A stretch of 13,743 nucleotides of DNA from Lysobacteraceae bacterium (GCA_020201295.1 JAIVHA010000011.1:1-13743), one strand, 5' to 3'. Positions 1-6,840 are shown, counted from the first letter of the stretch. Notes: generated from the letters alone by a model not told the origin. Program-made: numbers and translations.

Positions 1-1
1 G

Positions 2-439
2 ATCGGGCGCACCAACCATGGCGGTGGCACCAACCAGACCCTGTCCCTTACCGCCACCCGCGACCTGGCAAGCCCCTTCACGGCCACAGCGGGCATGAAC
101 CTGGAACTCAGCCTCTACTTCCAGAAGCCCAATGAAAACGATGGTGGGCCGAGCCAACACAGCCTGCAGTTCCTGGCGGTCGACAGTCTCGGCAATGAAT
201 ACCTGATCTGGGATCGCAGCGGGCGCGAGAACATCACCACCTGGACGCAGGTGAATCTCAGCCTGCCCGTGCCCGGCGCCATGGTGGGGCAGACCATCGA
301 CCGCATCCGCGTGGCCATGGTGCTGGAGGAGCAGGGCAATAACGGCCTCGCGGCCGCCGTGGATGCCATTGAATTCGGTCCGGCGGGTGCGGGAGGTGGT
401 GGTCTCGTAGTACGGGAGTGGCGCGAGCCGGTTCAGTAA
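2..439 (+). CDS. C-terminal part of an unrecognised protein (5' end outside window)
   Basis: The frame is open from the window edge to a TAA at 437-439, so about 145 residues of a longer protein are visible. An internal ATG at 95 exists, but the upstream codons read sensibly (Gly/Thr/Asn-rich, then LSLTATRDLASPF), so I treat the gene as cut by the window rather than starting there. The visible part alternates short hydrophobic strands and polar turns, with no Cys and no transmembrane segment. It looks like a beta-sandwich domain of an exported or surface protein; the end, AAVDAIEFGP followed by a Gly-rich tail, recalls jelly-roll binding domains. It lies 51 bp upstream of the MshI-like gene on the same strand, so a pilus or surface role is possible. 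I do not recognise the family. Confidence 0.6.
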   Translation: MGRTNHGGGTNQTLSLTATRDLASPFTATAGMNLELSLYFQKPNENDGGPSQHSLQFLAVDSLGNEYLIWDRSGRENITTWTQVNLSLPVPGAMVGQTIDRIRVAMVLEEQGNNGLAAAVDAIEFGPAGAGGGGLVVREWREPVQ

Positions 440-490
440 GGTCGGCGGCGAGGCGGCCGATAAGGCATACGATCACGCTGGGAGGCGAAC

Positions 491-1423
491 ATGCTGGCAT
501 TACTACGGAAACCACGCAAACAGGGCTATGTGGCCATGGTGCCGCAGGAGGATGGCTGTGCCCTGGTGCAGCTGGAGCGCGACCGGGACACCGACCGCCT
601 GGCGTACCATGCCTTCATCCCGGGCAGCGGCGACGGCCTGGCCTCGCAACTGGCGGAGGCCCTGCGCCAGCACCGCCTGGGCGCGCTGAGCTGCACAACC
701 CTGATGGACATCGACCAGTACCAGCTGCTGCTGGTGGACGCGCCCCAGGTGCCGCCAGCCGAGCTGCGCGCCGCCATCCGCTGGCGCTTGCGCGAACTCA
801 TCGACTTCCACGTGGACGACGCCCTGGTGGATGTGTTCGATGCGCCGGCCAGTAGCGCGCGCGGGGTACAGGACCATCTCTACACGGTGGTGGCACGCAA
901 CAACCTGGTGCAGGCGCGGGTCGATCTGCTGCAGAGGGCCGGCGCCCGTCTGGAGGTGATCGACATCCCCGAACTGGCCCTGCGCAACATCGTCGACCGC
1001 CTGCCGGAGAACCCCGCCGGCGTGGCCATGCTCTATTTCGGTGCCCACCGCGGTCTCATTACCCTGGTGCGCGACTCCACTCTCTACCTGGCCCGCCCCC
1101 TGGACATCGGCTACCAGGACCTGGAACAGGCCAGCGCCGACCCGCGTCCCCTGTGGGACACCCTGGCCCTGGAGCTGCAACGTTCCATGGACTACTACGA
1201 CCGCCATTTCCAGCAGGCGCAGATCGGGCATGTACTGCTGGCGCCCCTGCCGGTGCCGGTGCCCGGCATGGTGGAGGCCCTGCACGAGAGCCTGGGCCTG
1301 GCGGTGCGCGCGGTATCCCTGGATGAAGTGGTGGAGATGCCTGCGCCACTCGAACCGGCGGAGGCAGCGCGCTGCTTCCTGGCCGTGGGCGCGGCACTGC
1401 GGCGGGAGACCAAAAGCCTGTAG
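491..1423 (+). CDS. mshI: MshI-like pilus biogenesis protein (PilM-fold)
   Basis: This 310-residue protein resembles MshI of the mannose-sensitive haemagglutinin (type IV pilus) system, a cytoplasmic actin-like PilM relative that helps assemble the inner-membrane pilus platform. Points in favour are the length, the N-terminal sequence MLALLRK followed by a short beta-rich lobe, the central segment AAIRWRLRELIDFHVDDALVD (about residues 94-114), typical of MshI/PilM N-terminal lobes, and the later LDTLALELQRSMDYYDRHF-like region (about 230-245), where PilM proteins have ELQRSLDYY. There is no signal peptide. GGGAGG lies 5 nt before the ATG. The partners mshJ, mshK and mshL do not follow: the next gene is convergent ntrC, so this is an isolated mshI or the end of an operon starting upstream. 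The TAG stop is the first TAG of a REP hairpin. Confidence 0.75.
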   Translation: MLALLRKPRKQGYVAMVPQEDGCALVQLERDRDTDRLAYHAFIPGSGDGLASQLAEALRQHRLGALSCTTLMDIDQYQLLLVDAPQVPPAELRAAIRWRLRELIDFHVDDALVDVFDAPASSARGVQDHLYTVVARNNLVQARVDLLQRAGARLEVIDIPELALRNIVDRLPENPAGVAMLYFGAHRGLITLVRDSTLYLARPLDIGYQDLEQASADPRPLWDTLALELQRSMDYYDRHFQQAQIGHVLLAPLPVPVPGMVEALHESLGLAVRAVSLDEVVEMPAPLEPAEAARCFLAVGAALRRETKSL

Positions 1424-1468
1424 GAGCGGGCTCTGCCCGCGAATGTTCGCGGGCAAGCCCGCTCCTAC
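1420..1468. repeat. REP pair (GTAG-type palindromic repeat)
   Basis: Two inverted GTAGGAGCGGG units form a 49-bp palindrome with only a few bases between the arms. Each arm is itself a hairpin (GCGGGC, loop TCT or TT, GCCCGC). The type matches REP elements mobilised by RAYT (TnpA-REP) transposases in Pseudomonas and relatives. It begins at the mshI stop codon and lies between two convergent genes, so it probably also acts as a transcription or mRNA end. No RAYT gene is in the window. Confidence 0.85.
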
Positions 1469-1501
1469 ACATCCTTTTGTGCAACGATTGGGTTAACTAC
1501 T

Positions 1502-2920
1502 CTACGACGCCTCCGCCTCCTCCATCCCCAGCTCCTTGATCTTGCGGGTCAGGGTATTGCGCCCCCAGCCCAGCAGGCGGGCGGCGTCCTGTCGGCGGCC
1601 GCCGGTACGTGCCAGGGCGGCCTCGATCATGATGCGTTCGAAGCGTGGCGTGGCCTCGTCGAGGATGCCCTCATCGCCCCGTCCCAGGCGCTGCTCGGCC
1701 CAGCGCCGCAATACCTGTTCCCAGTGTTCACCTTCCTGGGCCGCCTCCGCCTCATTGCGCTTGAGCTCCGGCGGCAGGTCATAGGGATGCACTTCCTGGC
1801 CCGAGGCCATGACCGTCAACCAGCGGCACAGGTTCTCCAGCTGGCGCACATTGCCGGGCCAGTCGAGCTGGCAGAGAATATCCAGCGTTTCCGGCCGCAG
1901 GGTCTTGGGCTCCACATTGAGTTCGCGGGCGGCACGCCCCAGGAAATACTGCAGCAGCAGGGGGATGTCCTCACGCCGCTCGCGCAGGGAAGGGATGTGC
2001 ACCCGGATCACATTGAGACGATGGAACAGGTCTTCGCGAAAGCGGCCCTCGCGCACCATCTGTTCCAGGTTCTGGTGGGTGGCGGCGATGATGCGCACAT
2101 CCGCGTGTACCGAGGTGTGGCCGCCGACGCGGTAGAATTCGCCGTCGGCCAGTACGCGCAGCAGGCGGGTCTGCAGCTCCGCCGGCATGTCGCCGATCTC
2201 GTCCAGGAACAGGGTGCCGCCGCTGGCCTGCTCGAAGCGGCCCACGCGCCGTGCCTGGGCGCCGGTAAAGGCGCCCTTCTCGTGGCCGAACAGTTCGGAC
2301 TCCAGCAGGTCGCGGGGGATAGCCGCCATGTTGAGGGCGATGAAGGGGTGCTCGTGACGCGGACTGTGGCGGTGCAGGGCCTGGGCCACCAGTTCCTTGC
2401 CGGTGCCCGACTCACCATTGATGAGCACGGTGATGTTGGAGCGCGACAGGCGGCCGATGGCGCGGAACACCTCCTGCATGGCCGGCGCCTCACCGATGAT
2501 CTCGGGCATTTCCGGGAGGGGCTGGCCCTGCTGCTGGGCCTGTTCGCGGCGATGGTGCTCCACGGCGCGGCGCGCCAGGGCCACCGCCTCTTCCACATCG
2601 AAGGGCTTGGGCAGGTATTCGAAGGCGCCGCCCTGGTAGGCGGCCACGGCACTGTCGAGGTCCGAGTGGGCGGTGATGATGATCACCGGCAGGTCGGGAT
2701 AGTGGGTGCGGATCTGCTCCAGCAATTCCAGGCCGTCGATGCCCGGCATGCGCACGTCGCTGATGATGGCGTCGGGCTGACCCTTGCCCAGGGCGTCCAG
2801 GATCCCGGTGGCGGAGGAGAACACCGACACCTCCATGCCGGCCTTCTGCAGGGCCTTTTCCAGCACCCAGCGGATGGCGTGGTCATCATCGATGACCCAG
2901 ATCTTTTCTGCCTTACTCAT
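1502..2920 (-). CDS. ntrC: Nitrogen regulation response regulator NtrC (GlnG)
   Basis: Cytoplasmic sigma-54 enhancer-binding activator of nitrogen-limitation genes, 472 residues (E. coli NtrC is 469). The receiver domain is at residues 5-120, with acidic pocket D11-D13, phospho-acceptor D55 (SDVRMPG) and K105. The AAA+ domain is at about 140-380, with Walker A GESGTGKE (169-176), the sigma-54-contacting GAFTGA loop (216-221), Walker B GTLFLDEIGD (235-244) and the R-finger region SLRERREDIP (311-320). The C-terminal Fis-type helix-turn-helix is at about 440-465 (GRRQDAARLLGWGRNTLTRK). I chose the ATG at 2920 because MSKAEKIWVIDDD matches the family start and GGAG lies 9 nt upstream; the open frame continues to 2983 but only within ntrB. 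It overlaps the ntrB end by 8 bp, implying translational coupling. All catalytic residues are present. Confidence 0.96.
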   Translation of the reverse strand: MSKAEKIWVIDDDHAIRWVLEKALQKAGMEVSVFSSATGILDALGKGQPDAIISDVRMPGIDGLELLEQIRTHYPDLPVIIITAHSDLDSAVAAYQGGAFEYLPKPFDVEEAVALARRAVEHHRREQAQQQGQPLPEMPEIIGEAPAMQEVFRAIGRLSRSNITVLINGESGTGKELVAQALHRHSPRHEHPFIALNMAAIPRDLLESELFGHEKGAFTGAQARRVGRFEQASGGTLFLDEIGDMPAELQTRLLRVLADGEFYRVGGHTSVHADVRIIAATHQNLEQMVREGRFREDLFHRLNVIRVHIPSLRERREDIPLLLQYFLGRAARELNVEPKTLRPETLDILCQLDWPGNVRQLENLCRWLTVMASGQEVHPYDLPPELKRNEAEAAQEGEHWEQVLRRWAEQRLGRGDEGILDEATPRFERIMIEAALARTGGRRQDAARLLGWGRNTLTRKIKELGMEEAEAS

Positions 2921-3983
2921 GGTGGGTCTCCAGGGGCAGCAGGATGGAGAATTCCGTGCGGCCCGGTTGGCTGGTGCATTCAATGATGCCTCCCTGTTGA
3001 TTCACCAGGGACTGGGCGATGGACAGGCCCAGGCCGGTGCCTTCGGCACGACCGGTGACCATGGGATAAAAGATCTGCTCCATCATGCCTTCCGGTATGC
3101 CCGGTCCGTTGTCGATGATCTGCAGCTGCACCACCAGCTTGTGGCGCACATGGCCGATGGTGAACTGGCGCTGGGCGCTGGTGCGCAACAGAATGTCGGT
3201 GGCACCGGCCTGGCCCGCGTTCTTGACGATGTTGAGCACGGCCTGAATGAGCAGCTCGGGATCGACCATCAGGTCGGGAATGCTGGGGTCGTAGTCACGG
3301 CGAATGGTCATGGCCTGGCCACCTTCGGCCAGTACCAGACTGCGCACATGCTCCACCACCTGGTGGATATTGGTGGCGCTGGGGCGGGGCAGGTTGTTGG
3401 GCCCCAGCATGCGGTTGACCAGGTTCTGCAGCCGGTCCGCCTCGCCGATGATGATGCGGGTGTATTCCTTCAGGGCCGCGTCCGGCAGCTCCGCCTCCAG
3501 CAGCTGCGCCGCGCCGCGCAGGCCACCCAGGGGATTCTTGATCTCGTGGGCCAGGCCGCGCACCAGTTTGCGCGCCGCCTGCTGCTGGGCGATGAGCTGT
3601 TCCTCGCGGGAGATGCGCAGGTGGCGGTCGATGGGCACCAGCTCCACCAGCAGCCCCGAGACCGTGCCACTGTCCATGGGAGAAACCATGCAGTCCACGG
3701 TGACCACGCGGCTGGGTGTGAACGCCAGGCGCAATTCGCGGGCCGTGAAGGGGTGCTGGGCGTCCACGCTGGCACGCAGCCGCTCCAGCAGGCCACCGTC
3801 GTCGCACAGGAAGCGGGCCAGGGGCTGGCCCAGGGCCTGGCGCGCACTCTGCTCCAGCAGGTTTTCCCCGGCCGGGTTCAGGTAGGCCAGCGCCAGCTCC
3901 GGCGTAAGCAGCAGCACGGCCGTGTTGAGACCTTCCAGGATCCCGGGGGCGCGCTCCGCTTCGTTCTTCCTCATGGCATGCAT
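2913..3983 (-). CDS. ntrB: Nitrogen regulation histidine kinase/phosphatase NtrB (GlnL)
   Basis: Soluble sensor kinase that phosphorylates NtrC when nitrogen is short and dephosphorylates it when bound by PII. It has an N-terminal PAS-like domain (about residues 12-120, with GLNTAVLLLTPELALAYLNP), the H-box RGLAHEIKNPLGGLRGAA with phospho-acceptor H146, the N-box around N251-N255, the G1 box DNGPGIP (291-297), the conserved FYPMVTGR and the G2 box GTGLGLS. There is no membrane segment, as expected for NtrB. The start is uncertain: ATGs at 3983 and 3974 both fit the family length (353-356 residues, E. coli 349) and neither has a clear ribosome site; an upstream ATG at 4058 would add 25 residues that do not look like the family. 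It sits downstream of the glnA fusion and overlaps ntrC, the usual gammaproteobacterial order. Confidence 0.94.
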   Translation of the reverse strand: MHAMRKNEAERAPGILEGLNTAVLLLTPELALAYLNPAGENLLEQSARQALGQPLARFLCDDGGLLERLRASVDAQHPFTARELRLAFTPSRVVTVDCMVSPMDSGTVSGLLVELVPIDRHLRISREEQLIAQQQAARKLVRGLAHEIKNPLGGLRGAAQLLEAELPDAALKEYTRIIIGEADRLQNLVNRMLGPNNLPRPSATNIHQVVEHVRSLVLAEGGQAMTIRRDYDPSIPDLMVDPELLIQAVLNIVKNAGQAGATDILLRTSAQRQFTIGHVRHKLVVQLQIIDNGPGIPEGMMEQIFYPMVTGRAEGTGLGLSIAQSLVNQQGGIIECTSQPGRTEFSILLPLETHHE

Positions 3984-4086
3984 GCCGTTGGATAGTGCAA
4001 TAAACAAACCAATCCGGACGGCTCGCTCCGGCCTTTGCAGCCGAAACCCGGATCCCATTTTTTTCTAATTAAAAACAATGGAATAT

Positions 4087-4124
4087 CATGCCTGCTCCGG
4101 CACTATCACGGGCGTGCAGGCATG
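4087..4124 (-). terminator. Hairpin ahead of ntrB, possible terminator or attenuator
   Basis: CATGCCTGC (4087-4095) pairs perfectly with GCAGGCATG (4116-4124) across a 20-nt loop. Read on the minus strand, the stem is followed about 10 nt later by TTGTTTTT. It lies in the roughly 250-bp gap between the glnA fusion and ntrB and could reduce read-through from glnA into ntrBC, as the glnA terminator does in enterics. The T-tract is late, so termination is uncertain. Confidence 0.35.
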
Positions 4125-4173
4125 CGCCTGGGGTCGTGATGTGGGAAGGCATGACGGAATGCAGTGCATCATC

Positions 4174-4189
4174 GCACCATTATAGTGCA
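4174..4189 (-). promoter_or_regulatory. NtrC box overlapping a putative ntrB sigma-70 -10 element
   Basis: On the minus strand this reads TGCACTATAATGGTGC, matching the NtrC consensus (GCAC, 7 bp, GTGC). TATAAT (plus positions 4179-4184) lies inside the box; no good -35 is seen about 17 bp upstream. In E. coli the glnL (ntrB) promoter is repressed by NtrC through a nearly identical overlapping site, so autorepression of ntrBC is the likely function. The start would be near 4172, leaving a leader of about 190 nt that contains the 4087-4124 hairpin. I see no gene in 4059-4238. Confidence 0.75.
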
Positions 4190-4238
4190 TGAATGCCCCG
4201 CAGGCGGACGCCATGGCGCCGCGCGGATCAGGACAGGG

Positions 4239-4757
4239 CTATTGACGGGCGGGGAAGTTGACCGAGGTCCGCCGTAGGAACACGGTTACCGCCGGGGTGG
4301 TCATGAGGGTCGCGCCCTCGGCATCGATCAGGCGGGCGGACAGGCTGTGACTGCCGCGGTCCACGTTCTGGAAGGTCACCGCGGTGCTGGCGGAAGGTTC
4401 GCCCTGGTCGACGCCATCGACCATGAACTGGATGCGGTGCCCCTGCTCCACTTGCAGGGCGGGTTCCACCCGTACCTGCAAGGATACATTCCCCTGGTTG
4501 TCGCGAATGGTGGTTTCCGGGGCGGGCGCGACCACCACGAAGCTGCTGTAGCCGGCATCCGTGGACTCCCCGTCCTGCCCGGACGATGCCTGGACGGGCG
4601 CGGACACCCGCGGCGCGGGATAGGTACTCACCGGTGGCAGCTTGACCGTTTCGGCTCCCGGCTGCGGCTGGTCGGTGAAAGTGACGCTGCCATCCGGGTT
4701 GACGATGCGGTACACCTCCGCCTGGGCGGGCAGGGCGAGTAACAGGGCAACGGCGAT
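4239..4757 (-). other. DUF4124-type exported protein portion of the GlnA fusion
   Basis: This covers residues 468-639 of the fused ORF. It begins with a signal-peptide-like core IAVALLLALPAQA followed by EVYRIVNPDGSVTFTDQPQP, the hallmark of DUF4124 domains (V/A-Y-R/K-hydrophobic, D/N-G, hydrophobic-TD.P), then a Pro/Ser linker (about 508-548) and a beta-rich C-terminal domain (about 549-631, with FMVDGVDQGEP and SLSARLIDAEG). Independent DUF4124 genes commonly sit between glnA and ntrB in Chromatiales-type genomes, from general knowledge. The N-terminal Met and charged n-region are missing. An in-frame ATG at 4793 (MSTHPVEFDLYY then the hydrophobic core) could start a separate product; GAGGTG lies 12 nt before it, too far for a convincing ribosome site, and the n-region lacks Lys or Arg. 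The native substrate or role of the family is unknown to me. Confidence 0.8.
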
Positions 4758-6158
4758 GTAGTACAGGTCGAACTCCACCGGGTGGGTGCTCATGCGCAGG
4801 CGGGTCACCTCGCCCATCTTCAGCTTGATGTAGCCGTCGATCACGTCGTCGGTGAACACGCCGCCCTTGGTGAGGAACTTGCGGTCGTTGTCCAGCGCTT
4901 CCAGGGCCTGGTCGAAGGCATGGCAGACCTGCGGGATCTGCTTTTCCTCTTCCGGGGGCAGGTCGTAGAGGTCCTTGTCCATGGCATCACCGGGATGGAT
5001 CTTGTTCTGGATGCCATCCAGGCCCGCCATCAGCATGGCCGAGAAGGCCAGGTAGGGGTTGGCGGTGGAATCCGGGAAACGCACCTCGATGCGGCGACCC
5101 TTGGGGTTGGCCACGTAGGGGATGCGGATGGAGGCGGAACGGTTGCGGGCTGAGTAGGCCAGCATGACCGGGGCCTCGAAGCCCGGCACCAGGCGCTTGT
5201 AGGAGTTGGTCGAGGCGTTGGTGAAGGCGTTCAGGGCGCGGGCGTGCTTGATGATGCCGCCGATGTAGTACAGGGCGATGTCGGACAGGCCGCCGTACTT
5301 GTTGCCGGCAAACAGGTTCTTGCCGGCCTTGGCCAGGGACATGTGTACATGCATGCCGCTGCCGTTGTCGCCCACCAGGGGCTTGGGCATGAAGGTGGCG
5401 GTCTTGCCATAGGCATGGGCGACGTTGTGGATCACGTATTTCAGGATCTGGGTCTCGTCGGCCTTGCGCAACAGGGTGTTGAACACGGTGCCGATCTCGC
5501 ACTGACCGGCGGTGGCCACTTCATGGTGGTGCACTTCGGTCTTCACGCCCATTTCTTCCAGGGCCAGGCAGGTGGCGGAACGCAGGTCCTGCAGGGAGTC
5601 CACCGGCGGCACGGGGAAATAGCCACCTTTGATGGTCGGACGGTGACCGATGTTGCCATCCTCGAATACCCGCTCGGAGTTCCAGGAGGCCTCCTCGGAA
5701 TCCACCTTGTAGAAGGCACCCTGCATGCTCGCGCCCCAGCGCACGTCGTCGAAAATGAAGTATTCGTTCTCGGGACCGAAATAGGCGGCATCGGCGATCT
5801 TGGTGGACTGCAGGTAGGCTTCGGCGCGCTTGGCCAGGGAGCGCGGATCACGCTCGTAGCCCTTCATGGTGTTGGGTTCGAGGATGTCGCAGGTGACGAT
5901 CATGGTGGGCTCGTCCATGAAGGGGTCGAGCACCGCCGTGGTGGTATCGGGCATCAGCACCATGTCGGATTCGTTGATGCCCTTCCAGCCGGAGATGGAG
6001 GAACCGTCGAACATCTTGCCGTCCTTGAAGAAACCGGCATCGATGGTGTGGGCCGGCACGGTGACGTGCTGCTCCTTGCCACGGGTATCGGTGAAGCGCA
6101 GGTCAACGAACTTGATGCCGTTGTCCTTCATCATCTTGGTAACCTTTGGTACTGACAT
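4239..6158 (-). CDS. glnA: Type I glutamine synthetase fused in frame to a DUF4124 protein
   Basis: Residues 1-467 are a full GSI-beta glutamine synthetase (glutamate + NH3 + ATP to glutamine; dodecamer in enterics, 469 residues). Visible motifs are MFDGSSISGWKGINESDM (about 49-66), the metal-site GPENEYF (128-134), HHHEVATAGQCEIG (210-223), NGSGMHVHMS (265-274), NRSASIRIP (339-347), EVRFPD (358-363) and the adenylylation tyrosine Y398 in DLYDLPPEE. GSI normally stops two residues after ELYY/DLYY; here TAC TAC at 4763-4758 runs straight into ATC GCC GTT and on to residue 639 without a stop. The appended part is a separate exported-protein sequence (see the next entry). The start ATG has GGAGGG 6 nt upstream and matches the family. 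Expression should be from the sigma-54 promoter at 6241-6256. The fusion could be a real in-frame deletion or an assembly error; GS catalysis itself looks intact. Confidence 0.93.
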   Translation of the reverse strand: MSVPKVTKMMKDNGIKFVDLRFTDTRGKEQHVTVPAHTIDAGFFKDGKMFDGSSISGWKGINESDMVLMPDTTTAVLDPFMDEPTMIVTCDILEPNTMKGYERDPRSLAKRAEAYLQSTKIADAAYFGPENEYFIFDDVRWGASMQGAFYKVDSEEASWNSERVFEDGNIGHRPTIKGGYFPVPPVDSLQDLRSATCLALEEMGVKTEVHHHEVATAGQCEIGTVFNTLLRKADETQILKYVIHNVAHAYGKTATFMPKPLVGDNGSGMHVHMSLAKAGKNLFAGNKYGGLSDIALYYIGGIIKHARALNAFTNASTNSYKRLVPGFEAPVMLAYSARNRSASIRIPYVANPKGRRIEVRFPDSTANPYLAFSAMLMAGLDGIQNKIHPGDAMDKDLYDLPPEEEKQIPQVCHAFDQALEALDNDRKFLTKGGVFTDDVIDGYIKLKMGEVTRLRMSTHPVEFDLYYIAVALLLALPAQAEVYRIVNPDGSVTFTDQPQPGAETVKLPPVSTYPAPRVSAPVQASSGQDGESTDAGYSSFVVVAPAPETTIRDNQGNVSLQVRVEPALQVEQGHRIQFMVDGVDQGEPSASTAVTFQNVDRGSHSLSARLIDAEGATLMTTPAVTVFLRRTSVNFPARQ

Positions 6159-6240
6159 CGTAAACCCTCCAGGGATTGGTCATTCACCGCACCCGGTCGG
6201 GGCGACGGCACTGTTTCGGAAAATTCGTGACCTTACATCG

Positions 6241-6256
6241 TGCATGAAGCATGCCA
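6241..6256 (-). promoter_or_regulatory. Sigma-54 promoter of glnA
   Basis: The minus strand reads TGGCATGCTTCATGCA: GG at -24 and GC at -12 separated by exactly 10 bp, close to the consensus TGGCACG-N4-TTGC. The predicted start, near 6230, gives a leader of about 70 nt before the glnA ATG at 6158, where GGAGGG serves as the ribosome site. The two NtrC boxes lie about 95 and 125 bp upstream, the classical enhancer distance. Confidence 0.8.
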
Positions 6257-6318
6257 CAGGAATAATTCTTTAAAATCAATTGGTTGCCAGCACTAACCAC
6301 GCCAAGGCAAACCTATTT

Positions 6319-6333
6319 GCACTATTATGGTGC
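6319..6333 (-). promoter_or_regulatory. NtrC enhancer box 1 of glnA
   Basis: GCAC-TATTATG-GTGC is a perfect match to the NtrC palindrome (GCAC, 7 bp, GTGC). It is nearest the promoter, its centre about 95 bp from the predicted start. With box 2 it is placed on the same face of the helix (31 bp, three turns), as in E. coli glnAp2. Confidence 0.85.
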
Positions 6334-6349
6334 TTATTCGGCCCTTTTT

Positions 6350-6364
6350 GCACCATTCTGGTTC
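6350..6364 (-). promoter_or_regulatory. NtrC enhancer box 2 of glnA (one mismatch)
   Basis: GCAC-CATTCTG-GTTC differs from the NtrC palindrome at one position of the right arm. It begins 31 bp from box 1, which allows co-operative binding of NtrC dimers. It ends 17 bp before the composite repeat that starts at 6381. Confidence 0.75.
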
Positions 6365-6380
6365 GGATAGAAAATCCTTT

Positions 6381-6561
6381 ATGGCCACGGAAGCACACGG
6401 AAATACACGGAAATCATTGACGATCCAATACCAAGCACCCGCAGGAGCGGCCTTTGGCCGCGAACGCCCGGTGCACCACGTACGGTTCGCGGCCAAAGGC
6501 CGCTCCTACGGGTGGTCTTCGTTGACAACGATACCGTCTTTCCGTGTGCTTGCGTGGCCAT
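6381..6561. repeat. Nested palindromic element: outer repeat flanking a REP pair
   Basis: Outer arms 6381-6403 and 6539-6561 are inverted copies, 22 of 23 bases matching (ATGGCCACG, A/C-rich, ending ACACGGAAA). The left arm continues with a second ACACGGAAA. Inside is a REP pair, 6441-6464 and 6486-6509 (GCAGGAGCGG/GTAGGAGCGG, loop TTT), with a 20-nt linker. No protein of its own is encoded. The unit fills the space between the glnA enhancer and the truncated efflux gene. Confidence 0.8.
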
Positions 6562-6567
6562 GAATCG

Positions 6568-6840
6568 CTATTCATACACCACCCGCACCCGCCCCACCAC
6601 CTCCAGGCCACGGGCGGCATAGAGCACCATGAAATCCGCACCCAGGTCCGACAGGGAATGGATGCCGTCGGCGATCAGCGCCTGGGAGTGGGCCAGTATG
6701 CCGACAACGATCTTGGCGATGCCGAGGGTGAGATCGAGCGCCGAACCCACCAGGGTGGCATTGCGCGTGGCGCGATAGCGTTCACCGCGCGCGTCCTCTT
6801 GCGCGGACAGTGCCGGGGCATGGTGATGATGGTGGCCCAT
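6568..6840 (-). pseudogene. Truncated cation diffusion facilitator (N-terminal remnant)
   Basis: The 90-residue ORF starts MGHHHHHAP, a His-rich cytosolic N-terminus found in many metal exporters, followed by GERYRATRNATLVGSALDLTLGIAK and SQALIADGIHSLSDLGADFMVLYAAR. These are transmembrane helices 1 and 2 of a CDF family exporter; H61 and D65 fit the site-A metal ligands. Family members run to about 300 residues or more with six helices. Here homology stops at AAR (residue 77), followed by a short GLEVVGRVRVVYE tail and a TAG, 7 bp from the edge of the 6381-6561 palindrome. Transport activity is therefore very unlikely. It starts 2 bp after the tusA stop, so it once belonged to that operon. 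Whether the repeat caused the truncation is inference. Confidence 0.75.

Noticed and set aside
1724..2986. 420-codon plus-strand frame opposite ntrC
   Set aside because: It is the antisense of ntrC, whose receiver, AAA+ and helix-turn-helix motifs are complete. No ribosome site or recognisable domain is seen.
5244..6155. 303-codon plus-strand frame opposite glnA
   Set aside because: It is the antisense of highly conserved glnA, and its Gly/His/Val-rich composition is typical of a shadow frame.
6820..6840. MGHHHHH as an engineered His tag
   Set aside because: The His codons are mixed CAC/CAT, the rest continues as a natural exporter N-terminus, and His-rich starts are common in CDF proteins. 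No vector sequence is present.
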